From Gammaproteobacteria bacterium (GTDB taxonomy: Bacteria; Pseudomonadota; Gammaproteobacteria; Steroidobacterales; Steroidobacteraceae), in NCBI GenBank assembly GCA_012026925.1, contig VEPJ01000237.1:1-45735 (forward strand): a stretch of DNA of 45,735 nucleotides. The letters are read 5' to 3'. The position numbers and the translations under genes are program-made. The notes below the pieces were generated by a model that saw nothing but the letters and a program-made list of their open reading frames with translations, was not told where the DNA came from and did not search any database. Of this stretch, positions 32,815 through 40,100 are shown in pieces (position 1 is the first letter of the stretch; each line of letters begins with the position of its first letter).

Positions 32815-33892
32815 GACCGAAGTCTTCAGCCTCTCGTTCCTCGACGTCATCGCCTGCGGGTTCGGCGCGGTCGTGCTCTTCTATACGATCCTGAGCGCGC
32901 AGGCGGGGGTGCACAGGCAGCACCGCAACGAGGAGCTGCAGTCCGAGGTCGACAAGCTCGAGGAACAGGTGCTCGAGGGCTACAAGAACCTCGTGGTGCT
33001 TCGCAACGCGCTCGAGGGCACCGAGCGCGCCGTGCCGGCGGAGGGCCTCGCGAACCGGATCATCGAGGAAACGGAGCAGCTGAAGCAGCAGCTCGCGGAG
33101 GCCGAGAAGGAGACGCTTTCGCGGCGCGAGGCGATCGAGAAGCTGAAGCAGGACCTGAAGTCGCTCGACGAAGGCAACCGTCGACTCGAGGCGGGCACGC
33201 AGAGCCCCGGGCAGACTGGGACCCGCATCAAGGGCTTCATCGGCAGCGGCGACCGGCAGTACCTCACCGGGCTCAAGATCGGCGGCGAGCGCGTCGTGAT
33301 CCTTGTGGACGTCTCCGCCAGCATGATGGACGAGACCGTGGTGAACGTGATCCGGCTGCGCAACATGCCGGAGGTCAAGCGGATGGCGGCGGAGAAGTGG
33401 CGCCGCACCGTGGCCACGGTGGACTGGCTCACCTCGCAGCTGCCGGCCAAGTCGAAGTTCCAGGTGTACGCGTTCAACACGCAGGCGCACGCGCTGGTGC
33501 CCGACAGCGATGGCAAGTGGCTGGCCGGGAACGACTCCGCCGCCCTGAACCGCGTGCTGCAGGAACTGCGCAAGGTCGTGCCGAAGGACGGCACCAGCCT
33601 CGAGAATGCGCTCGCCGCGATCGGCACGCTGTCGCCGAAGCCGGACAACATCATCCTGATCACCGACGGCCTGCCGACGCAGGGCGCTTCGCCTCCGCTC
33701 GTGAAGAAGACGATCGACGGCGACGGGCGGCTCAAGCTCTTCGAGAAGGCGATCGGGCGCCTGCCGGCCGGCGTGCCCCTCAACGTGATCCTCATGCCGA
33801 TGGAAGGCGACCCGATGGCGCCGAGCGCGTACTGGACCCTGGCGCGCCGCACGAACGGCTCGTTCATGAGCCCGGCGAAGGACTGGCCATGA
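32801..33892 (+). CDS. TM/coiled-coil/von Willebrand A protein, candidate stator B subunit (paralogue 1)
   Basis: A 363-residue protein. A short cytoplasmic start leads to one membrane segment, FSLSFLDVIACGFGAVVLF (9-27), with an acidic Asp15 at its cytoplasmic end. A coiled coil follows (about 40-132). The vWA domain (about 163-360) has MIDAS DVSASM (Asp170, Ser172, Ser174), with downstream Thr in KDGTSLENAL and Asp in LITDGLPTQG. The SFLDxI-CGFGAV segment is shared nearly word for word with the next gene, and its Asp position parallels MotB/ExbD. It overlaps the previous gene by 14 bases and the next by four. Confidence 0.86.
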   Translation: MARRKTEVFSLSFLDVIACGFGAVVLFYTILSAQAGVHRQHRNEELQSEVDKLEEQVLEGYKNLVVLRNALEGTERAVPAEGLANRIIEETEQLKQQLAEAEKETLSRREAIEKLKQDLKSLDEGNRRLEAGTQSPGQTGTRIKGFIGSGDRQYLTGLKIGGERVVILVDVSASMMDETVVNVIRLRNMPEVKRMAAEKWRRTVATVDWLTSQLPAKSKFQVYAFNTQAHALVPDSDGKWLAGNDSAALNRVLQELRKVVPKDGTSLENALAAIGTLSPKPDNIILITDGLPTQGASPPLVKKTIDGDGRLKLFEKAIGRLPAGVPLNVILMPMEGDPMAPSAYWTLARRTNGSFMSPAKDWP

Positions 33893-34902
33893 GGAGCTCG
33901 AGGCTCGGCCGGCGCGACGTCGAGGTGTTCAGCCTCTCTTTCCTGGACGCCATCTGCTGCGGCTTCGGGGCCGTGATCCTGCTGCTGGTGCTGACCGAGG
34001 TCGGTGAGCCGACGGTGATCGAGAAATCGCGCGTGGACCTGCAGGGGCAGTTGCTCAAGCTGCAGGAGGAGCTGAACGACATCAAGGGCACGAGCGAGGT
34101 GCTGAACCGCGAGCTCAAGGCGCGCCGCATCCAGCTGTCGGATGAGCAGCAGAAGATCGCGCGGTTGCGCGGCGACCTGAGCGCGCTGCGCGGCAAGTAC
34201 GAGTCCTCGCGCAAGGAAGCAGAGGTCCAGAACGCGGTCGAGGGGCAGCTCGTTTCCGCACAGCAGGAACTCACCGACGAGATGAAGCGGCTGCTCGGCG
34301 CGCAGTACCGCCGCAAGGAGGACTCGCCGATCGGCGGCCTGCCGGTGGACAGCGAGTACGTGATCTTCATCATCGATACCTCGGGCAGCATGGCCAACTA
34401 CGCCTGGCCGCTGATGCAGAAGAAGCTGCAGGAAGTGCTCGACGCCTACCCGACGGTGAAGGGCTGGCAGGTGATGAACGACGAGGGCACTTATCTCTTC
34501 CCGTCGTACCGCGGCCGCTGGCTGCCCGACACGCCGATGCAGCGCAAGCTGGTGCTCGAGCGGATGCGCGACTGGTTCCCGTTCAGCAACTCGAGCCCGG
34601 TCGAGGGCATCGTCGAGGCGATCCGCACGTACTACGCCACGGGTCTCAAGATCAGCCTCTACTACTTCGGGGACGAGTTCACGGGCTCGTCCATCGACTC
34701 GGTGATGCGCACCGTGGACATGCTGAACCGAGAGGACAAGAGCGGCCAGCGCCGGGTCCGCATCCACGCCCTCGGCTTCCCGGTGCGCCCGGACGCGCCC
34801 CAGGTGACCAGCATCCGTTACGCGATGCTCATGCGCGTGCTCTGCGAGCGCAACGGCGGAACGTTCGTCGGGTTGAACGAGCCAGGGAGCTATCCGCGCT
34901 GA
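33889..34902 (+). CDS. TM/coiled-coil/von Willebrand A protein, candidate stator B subunit (paralogue 2)
   Basis: A 337-residue paralogue of the preceding gene product, joined to it by an ATGA overlap. The membrane segment is VFSLSFLDAICCGFGAVILL (13-32), with Asp20 at the equivalent place. A heptad-like coiled coil covers about 45-135. The vWA domain (155-335) has a canonical MIDAS DTSGSM (Asp163, Ser165, Ser167). Between MIDAS and the rest it carries its own insert (GTYLFPSYRGRWLPDTP), so the two vWA domains have diverged and may bind different ligands. A heterodimer with paralogue 1 is plausible but not shown. Confidence 0.86.
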   Translation: MRSSRLGRRDVEVFSLSFLDAICCGFGAVILLLVLTEVGEPTVIEKSRVDLQGQLLKLQEELNDIKGTSEVLNRELKARRIQLSDEQQKIARLRGDLSALRGKYESSRKEAEVQNAVEGQLVSAQQELTDEMKRLLGAQYRRKEDSPIGGLPVDSEYVIFIIDTSGSMANYAWPLMQKKLQEVLDAYPTVKGWQVMNDEGTYLFPSYRGRWLPDTPMQRKLVLERMRDWFPFSNSSPVEGIVEAIRTYYATGLKISLYYFGDEFTGSSIDSVMRTVDMLNREDKSGQRRVRIHALGFPVRPDAPQVTSIRYAMLMRVLCERNGGTFVGLNEPGSYPR

Positions 34903-34918
34903 GCGCGGACGTGCGACG

Positions 34919-35629
34919 ATGCAGGCGATGAGCGGTACGAATGCAACTCCGGTCGCGAGGCTGGCGCGGGTGCTGCGCCGGGCGTCGTGGCCGCTGCTGG
35001 CGCTCGCCGCGGGCTGCGGCACGACGGAATTCGAGGCGAAGCCGACCATCCCCACGCCGCTGGTGACGAAGATCCCGATCGTCGTCGGCGTGTACCTGCC
35101 GCCCGAGTTCCGCGAGAAGGTGTACAGGGAGAAGCGCGAGGGGGCGGATTTCGCCGTCACGATCGGCAAGGCGCAGTCCGAGGCCTTCATGCGCCTGATG
35201 GAGGCGATGTTCACCCGCGCGGTGCCGGTGCCTTCCACGGACGCCGGCGCGAGCACGGACCCCGCGATCCGCGGCGTCATCGAGCCGGTGCTCGAGGACT
35301 TCGCGTTCGTCACGCCGGCGGACTCGGGCTCCGACGTCTACGCCGTCAGCCTCAAGTACCGGATCAACGGCTATCGCCCGGACGGCAAGTTCTTCGAATC
35401 GTGGACGTTCACCGGCTACGGCGCCGCGGCGGTCGAAGGCATGCTGTCGGGCGGGACCGAGTCGCTGCAGAAGGCGACGCAACTCGCGATGCGCGACGCC
35501 GGCGCGAGGCTCGCCACCGAGTTCCGCGAGCAGGCCGTAGTGCGCGGCCTGCTGCCGGACGTTCCGGCGTCCGGGGCGACCGAAGTGGCGCCGCCAACCG
35601 ACGCGGAGTCGAACACGCCTCCGCAGTGA
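34919..35629 (+). CDS. Putative lipoprotein, last gene of the kinase/stator run
   Basis: A 236-residue lipoprotein with lipobox LAAGC following WPLLA. The mature part starts with a Pro/Thr-rich linker, then a folded domain with strands such as IPIVVGVYLPPEFRE, GVIEPVLEDFAFV and YAVSLKYRINGY, and a late amphipathic helix. This resembles ABC-type-auxiliary/LpoB-like small lipoproteins that report on or extend envelope machines, but I cannot name a family. It is the last plus-strand gene of the run, 16 bases after the second vWA gene, and ends two bases from the convergent TPR/TonB-C gene. Confidence 0.76.
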   Translation: MQAMSGTNATPVARLARVLRRASWPLLALAAGCGTTEFEAKPTIPTPLVTKIPIVVGVYLPPEFREKVYREKREGADFAVTIGKAQSEAFMRLMEAMFTRAVPVPSTDAGASTDPAIRGVIEPVLEDFAFVTPADSGSDVYAVSLKYRINGYRPDGKFFESWTFTGYGAAAVEGMLSGGTESLQKATQLAMRDAGARLATEFREQAVVRGLLPDVPASGATEVAPPTDAESNTPPQ

Positions 35630-35631
35630 GC

Positions 35632-37092
35632 TCAGGAGCCCTTCGTGGGCTCCGGCCTGGGCGCCGACTCGGGCTTCGGCTCCGGTTTCGGCTCCGTGTC
35701 CACGAGCACCCAGAACACCTGGTCGAGCCTGACGCCCGCCGTTTCCACCGGCTGGCCCTTCTCGAATCTCGGCCGGTAGCGTGCGGCAAGCGCCGCCTTG
35801 ACCGTCTGCGCGGCGAGCTTCGGATCGCCGCCGTCGGCGATTACTCGAGGGTCGGCTACGCGGCCCTGCGCGGTGACGACGAACTCGACCTGCGTGTTCT
35901 TCACCGTGACTTCGCCTGCCGGGCGCCCGAAGTAGCGGTCCCAGGAGTCCGGCGGCAGGTAGTGGAGCAGCACCGGCCGTCCGAACAGCACGTCGGTCAA
36001 CGGCTTGCCTTCCAGGGTCTGCCCCGTTGCCGACTGCCAGGCCTGCTGGTAGACCGGCAGCGCCCGGTCCGGCTGCTGTCGCGACTGGTACCAGTCGCCG
36101 AGTTGCGTCCGCACGTCGGCCAGCTGCGCGGGCGACGCGTCGGGCCGGTTGCCCGCGATCGCGACCGCCTGCTCGAGGGCCTTCTGGCCTTCCACCGCAA
36201 TGGAACTGGCCGCGAGGGCCGGCGCCATCGCGTACGCCGAGTCATGGAACATCGCGGCCCGCTGTTCGTCCGGGGAGCCGAGCTGCTGCATCATCGGGTC
36301 GAGCAGCTGGCGGCGGTCGCATTCCGCGAGTCCGGTCAGCGGACCGATGAGTTCCGGGGCGTCGTCGCCCTTCAGTTCCTCGACGAGGTCGATCGCCCGG
36401 CGCAGCGATCCGCGGGCGGCATCGTAGGCGCGGACCTTCGCGTACCAGCGGCCGATCGCCTCGAGCTCCTGCGCGAACCGCAGGCTGTTCTCCCCGTACT
36501 TGCGCTCCACAACCCGCAGCGAGTACCGGCGCACCTTGAGTGCGTCCTGCAGCCGGTTGACCTGCGTGAGCGAATCCGCGTACTTCTCGAGCAGCGGCAG
36601 CTGCGCCTCGTTGAAGAGGCCTTCCGAGCGCCGGCTCAGGGCGACGGCCCGGTCGAAGTGCTGCACGGCCAGGTCGTAGCGCTTGCCCTGGTAGTACGTG
36701 GCTGCGAGCCCGGCCTCGGCGCGTGCCAGTCGCGGGTTGGTCGGCCGGTCGGAGGCCTCGATGAGGCCGATCACCTTCTGGTAGCTGCCCTCGGCGCCGA
36801 TGTAGTCGCCCGCGAAGTACTGCGCGACGGCGAGGTTCATCAGCGCCACCTGCTGCTCCTCGCCGGGTGCCGCGCTCTTCGACGTTTCGTCCACGAGCTT
36901 CTGCGCCTGGACGACCGCCTGGTCGTACTGCTTCGCGTCGAGCAGCCGCCGGAATTCCGCGAACCCTTCCGCGGGAGTCTGCGCCGCGGTCGTCGTCGGC
37001 GCCTCGGCGAGCGCCGGGGTCGCGACCAGCATGGCGGCGCACAGCGCGGGCGCCGGGAGCCAGTGGCGGGAGACGTTGCGACGGTTGTTCAC
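35632..37092 (-). CDS. Exported TPR-repeat protein with TonB C-terminal-like domain
   Basis: About 486 residues from a GTG at 37092, which places a clean signal peptide (cleavage after PALA, about residue 29). Helical repeats of TPR type fill about 40-350 (for example VALMNLAVAQYFAGDYIGAEGSYQKVI, with Tyr/Gly/Ala spacing). A C-terminal domain (about 385-470) resembles the TonB C-terminus: VEFVVTAQGRVADPRVIADGGD, then AALAARYRPRFEKGQPVE and VFWVLVD. The tail is a Pro/Lys/Glu repeat (EPKPEPKPE). With no TonB TM anchor, it is probably a soluble periplasmic adaptor. It is convergent with the stator run and 43 bases downstream of the CFA-like gene. Confidence 0.82.
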   Translation of the reverse strand: MNNRRNVSRHWLPAPALCAAMLVATPALAEAPTTTAAQTPAEGFAEFRRLLDAKQYDQAVVQAQKLVDETSKSAAPGEEQQVALMNLAVAQYFAGDYIGAEGSYQKVIGLIEASDRPTNPRLARAEAGLAATYYQGKRYDLAVQHFDRAVALSRRSEGLFNEAQLPLLEKYADSLTQVNRLQDALKVRRYSLRVVERKYGENSLRFAQELEAIGRWYAKVRAYDAARGSLRRAIDLVEELKGDDAPELIGPLTGLAECDRRQLLDPMMQQLGSPDEQRAAMFHDSAYAMAPALAASSIAVEGQKALEQAVAIAGNRPDASPAQLADVRTQLGDWYQSRQQPDRALPVYQQAWQSATGQTLEGKPLTDVLFGRPVLLHYLPPDSWDRYFGRPAGEVTVKNTQVEFVVTAQGRVADPRVIADGGDPKLAAQTVKAALAARYRPRFEKGQPVETAGVRLDQVFWVLVDTEPKPEPKPESAPRPEPTKGS

Positions 37093-37135
37093 GCCCGCAA
37101 CAACTACACGGGGACGGCGTCCGATGCAATCTCCG

Positions 37136-38215
37136 TCAGGGCCGCTCGAAGAGGTAGTGCGAGACCAGCCATTCCTCGCCCTGGCGGTAACCGAAGAGCT
37201 CCGCGCAGGACATGAAGAAGACCCTCCAGTACACCCACCACCGTCGCGCCTCGTCTTCACCGTAGGTCGCGGCGAGGATCGGCAGGATTCGTCCCCGGTT
37301 GCGGTCCATGTTGGCGAGCCACGACTCGGCGGTCCGCTGGTAGTGCGTGCCGTTCACGCGCCAGTGGTCCCGCAGATGCAGGTGGTCCTGGAAATACAGC
37401 AACAGGTGGTCGCTCGGCATCTGCCCGCCCGTGAAGAAGTAACGCGCCATCCAGTCGCTGTCGTCGCGGACCTCGAACGGGTAGGCGTGGCGTGCGTGCG
37501 TGAATATGTGCACGAACAGCGTGCCGCCGGGCCTCATCCAGCCCGCGATGCGCTCGAGCAGCGTCGCGTAGTTGCGCATGTGCTCGAACATCTCCACCGA
37601 TACGACGCGGTCGAAGCGCCGTTCCGGCGGGAACTCGAGCACGTTCGCGTCGCGGGTCAGGACCTCGACATTGCGCAGGCCGCGTCCGGCCGCGCGTGCG
37701 TCGATGAACTGCTTCTGGGTCCGCGAATTCGAGACGGCGGTGATCCTGGAGCCCGGGTAGCGCGCGGCCATCCACAGCGTGAGGGAACCCCAGCCGCAAC
37801 CGAGTTCGAGGATCTCGTCGCCGTCGCGGAGCCGGGCGCGCTCGCACGTCAGGTCGAGCATCGCGGCCTCCGCGTCGTCGAGCGACTCGACGCCGGGCGC
37901 GAAGAGGCACGACGAGTACTTCAGGTGGCGCCCGAGCACGAGATCGAAGAACTCGCAGGGCAGCTCGTAGTGCTGCTCGTTCGCCTCCCGCGTGGCGACG
38001 GCGACGGGGCTCTGCCGCAGTTCGGCGACGAAGCGCATGAAGTGCGCCTGCTGCGCCTCCGGACTGCCCCGGGCCTCCTCGCGCAGTCGCTGCGCAAGGA
38101 GGCGACGGATCCCGACGCGAATCAGCCAGTCGGGCAGCAGGTCCCGCTCCAGCAGCGAGAATGCGGCCCCGGGCAAGGCGCGGGTCGAGGCGGGTGACAG
38201 GGTCGTGGTGGTCAT
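37136..38215 (-). CDS. Cyclopropane-fatty-acyl-phospholipid synthase family methyltransferase
   Basis: A 359-residue SAM-dependent methyltransferase of the CFA synthase/CmaA group, which adds a methylene across the double bond of membrane phospholipid acyl chains. The substrate-side motif QHYELPCEFFDLVLG (81-95), LKYSSCLF, the SAM loop LELGCGWGS (136-144), VSNSRTQKQFI, and FEHMRNYATLL with FTHARHAYPFE all fit. It is slightly shorter than E. coli Cfa (about 382) and lacks much of its N-terminal domain, so a related lipid methyltransferase is possible. A GGAGGG ribosome site supports ATG 38215. Its start overlaps the DUF1475 stop by four bases. Confidence 0.84.
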   Translation of the reverse strand: MTTTTLSPASTRALPGAAFSLLERDLLPDWLIRVGIRRLLAQRLREEARGSPEAQQAHFMRFVAELRQSPVAVATREANEQHYELPCEFFDLVLGRHLKYSSCLFAPGVESLDDAEAAMLDLTCERARLRDGDEILELGCGWGSLTLWMAARYPGSRITAVSNSRTQKQFIDARAAGRGLRNVEVLTRDANVLEFPPERRFDRVVSVEMFEHMRNYATLLERIAGWMRPGGTLFVHIFTHARHAYPFEVRDDSDWMARYFFTGGQMPSDHLLLYFQDHLHLRDHWRVNGTHYQRTAESWLANMDRNRGRILPILAATYGEDEARRWWVYWRVFFMSCAELFGYRQGEEWLVSHYLFERP

Positions 38216-38571
38216 CCCGGTGCCCTCCGCTCGTTCCGCAGGAGCAGCGTCGCGACGGGCTCGCCGGGTTGAAGCCTGCGAACCTGCAACAGCACGTAGA
38301 TGGCCATCGCGATGTTGCCGAGCAGCATGATCGCGACGAACCACCCCGCCCGCGCCGAAATCGAGGTTTCCTTGTAGAACACCCACGCGTAGAACGTGAG
38401 GAAGCCGCAGTACGCGTCGGCCAGCGTGGCGATCGTCCACCACCGGTCGGGCCCGGTCGTGAGGCCGCCGTAGTCCCAGATCGGTTGGTGCAGGCTCGCC
38501 GTGGTCGTGACGACCAGCATGAGGGCGAGGATGCCGCCGAAGAGCAGCTGCAGGGCCGGGCGCGGGGTCAT
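38212..38571 (-). CDS. DUF1475 family small membrane protein
   Basis: A 119-residue membrane protein with about three hydrophobic segments, matching my memory of the DUF1475 family: ATLADAYCGFLTFYAWVFYKE and LLGNIAMAIYVLLQV are its characteristic stretches. No function is known. It overlaps the start of the CFA-like gene (ATGA) and follows the AMMECR1 gene by 37 bases on the same strand, so it is probably translated together with the lipid methyltransferase. Confidence 0.8.
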   Translation of the reverse strand: MTPRPALQLLFGGILALMLVVTTTASLHQPIWDYGGLTTGPDRWWTIATLADAYCGFLTFYAWVFYKETSISARAGWFVAIMLLGNIAMAIYVLLQVRRLQPGEPVATLLLRNERRAPG

Positions 38572-38608
38572 GCCGCCACGTTCGCGGCCCGCGCGGCGGT
38601 GGATTCGT

Positions 38609-39223
38609 TCAGCCGGGCGGTCGGGTCGATCGGGAGGCCGGTCGCTCCATGGACATGATGTCGGTGCCGTAGCGCCAGACCTCGATGTCCGGCGCCCAGA
38701 AGTCCGCCTGCCAGCCGGCCTTCTGCTTGAGGTGTTGCAGGAATTCCCGCGGCTCCGGCAACTGCTCCCACACCTTGGGCAGGAACGTCGCCCGCATGCC
38801 GCGCCACGCGATGACGAGGCCGTCCACCCCTGGCCGCAGGCTGTGCAGGAGCTCGAGCTCCGAGCTCACCACGACCCGCTCGAGCGGCGAGAGCACGGAG
38901 ACCTCGAGGTCGGCACGCAGCCACTCCCGGCGCTGCAGCGGGTCGAAGCGCGGGTCGCGGAACGCGCTCGCCTGCGCGTTGCGCCAGACGTCCGTCACGA
39001 GCGGGTGGCGCGCCTCGAGCGAGCCACAGCAGCCGCGCAGCCGCCCTTCGATCGTGATCGTGACGAAGCTGGCCTGCTCGCGGCGGAGCGCTTCCGGGAC
39101 GTCGCCGAGGTCGGGCAGCGGGTGGCCCGCGCTCGCCAGGCCGGACTCGATCGCGGTGGCGGCCGTGCGGAGCAGCAGGTCGCGGGAGCGCGGCTCAAGC
39201 CGCGTGGAGAGCGTAGCTTCCAT
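38609..39223 (-). CDS. amrA: AmmeMemoRadiSam system protein A (AMMECR1 domain)
   Basis: A 204-residue AMMECR1-domain protein. The conserved core GRLRGCCGSLEARHPL (about 60-75, the RGCxG motif), NAQASAFRDPRFDPL and FLPKVWEQLPEPREFL are all present. The family occurs in bacteria, archaea and eukaryotes and has no proven activity; a redox or radical-linked role for the conserved Cys is often suggested. Its start overlaps the MEMO gene by 29 bases in another frame, indicating coupled expression with protein B. The third member of the trio is divergent at 40101. Confidence 0.9.
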   Translation of the reverse strand: MEATLSTRLEPRSRDLLLRTAATAIESGLASAGHPLPDLGDVPEALRREQASFVTITIEGRLRGCCGSLEARHPLVTDVWRNAQASAFRDPRFDPLQRREWLRADLEVSVLSPLERVVVSSELELLHSLRPGVDGLVIAWRGMRATFLPKVWEQLPEPREFLQHLKQKAGWQADFWAPDIEVWRYGTDIMSMERPASRSTRPPG

Positions 39224-40013
39224 AGCCGACCACCCGGGACCGGTCCCCCGCCGTGTCGCCGGAGTTGCGCTGGTCGAGCACCTCCACCACCAGGCCCTTG
39301 TGGCGCGCGACCTCCATCAGTCCGTTGATCCCGCAGGAGCCGCAAGCCTGTTCGTCCGAGAGGTCGCTGCGCCTCGCGACGATCGAGACCTTGGTCTGCT
39401 CGTCGAGCGTCCGCGCTTCGGCCGAGGTGTGATAGTGGCTCAGGTCGGAACTCACCACGATCAGGGTGGACGGGCCGTTCCAGACCGCCTCGAGCGCGCG
39501 CGTGACCTGGCCCGGCGGTGCAAGCCCGGTGGCGATCGGCAGCAGCTGGAACGCGGGCAGCACCACCTGCAGGAACGGGAGCTGTACCTCGAGCGAGTGC
39601 TCGGCCGCGTGCGCTGCATCCGAGAGTCCGGCGAGGCCGAGTTCGCGCAGCCGCTGGCGCGCGTCCACGTCGATCGGGATCTCGCCGAGCGGCGTCTCGA
39701 AGGCGTCGACCGACGGCATGGCGCGGCCGCGCATCGGCACGCGGTGGCTCGGCCCGATCAGCACGACCTTGCTTATGGACGCGCCCGAGTCGCGCAACCT
39801 GCGATACGCCGAGGCGGCCACCGCGCCGGAGTAGACGTAGCCTGCGTGCGGGACGATCAGCGCCTTCGGTGGGGTCGCGTCCCCGGGACCGGGCACCGCT
39901 TCGTCGAGGAGGTGCGAGATCGTGTCCCGCAATTGCCGTGCGTCCTGCGGGTAGAACAACCCCGCAACCGCGCTCGGCCGCACCCTTGACTTGCCCGTCA
40001 CCAGACTCAACAT
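39195..40013 (-). CDS. amrB: AmmeMemoRadiSam system protein B (MEMO1 family)
   Basis: A 272-residue MEMO-family protein, a fold related to extradiol-type metallo-dioxygenases. Metal-site-type histidines are visible in VPHAGYVYSG, GPSHRVPM and DLSHYH, with the conserved EHSLEVQLPFL and CGINGL further on. The N-terminal RVRPSAVAGLFYP is the family's usual beginning, supporting the ATG at 40013. Human MEMO1 has been linked to redox and iron/copper handling; the bacterial role is unknown. It is divergent from the radical SAM partner with 87 bases between and overlaps AMMECR1 at its 3' end. Confidence 0.9.
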   Translation of the reverse strand: MLSLVTGKSRVRPSAVAGLFYPQDARQLRDTISHLLDEAVPGPGDATPPKALIVPHAGYVYSGAVAASAYRRLRDSGASISKVVLIGPSHRVPMRGRAMPSVDAFETPLGEIPIDVDARQRLRELGLAGLSDAAHAAEHSLEVQLPFLQVVLPAFQLLPIATGLAPPGQVTRALEAVWNGPSTLIVVSSDLSHYHTSAEARTLDEQTKVSIVARRSDLSDEQACGSCGINGLMEVARHKGLVVEVLDQRNSGDTAGDRSRVVGYGSYALHAA

Positions 40014-40100
40014 GGACTCAATGGGCGGGTCGCGCCCCCGTGCCTGTCTCGTTGCGAATGCAGGCCAATATCCCGCCCGTCGCTCGCGGGTGCCAATCGT

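Noticed and set aside
30630-34902. Zorya anti-phage system
   Set aside because: A MotA-like gene is present, but no OmpA-type ZorB and no ZorC/ZorD or ZorE effector; the vWA proteins and kinase do not fit.
22183-35629. Type VI secretion cluster
   Set aside because: Kinase, FHA and SUMF1 recall its regulatory module, but no sheath, ClpV, TssJKLM, Hcp or VgrG-type gene is present.
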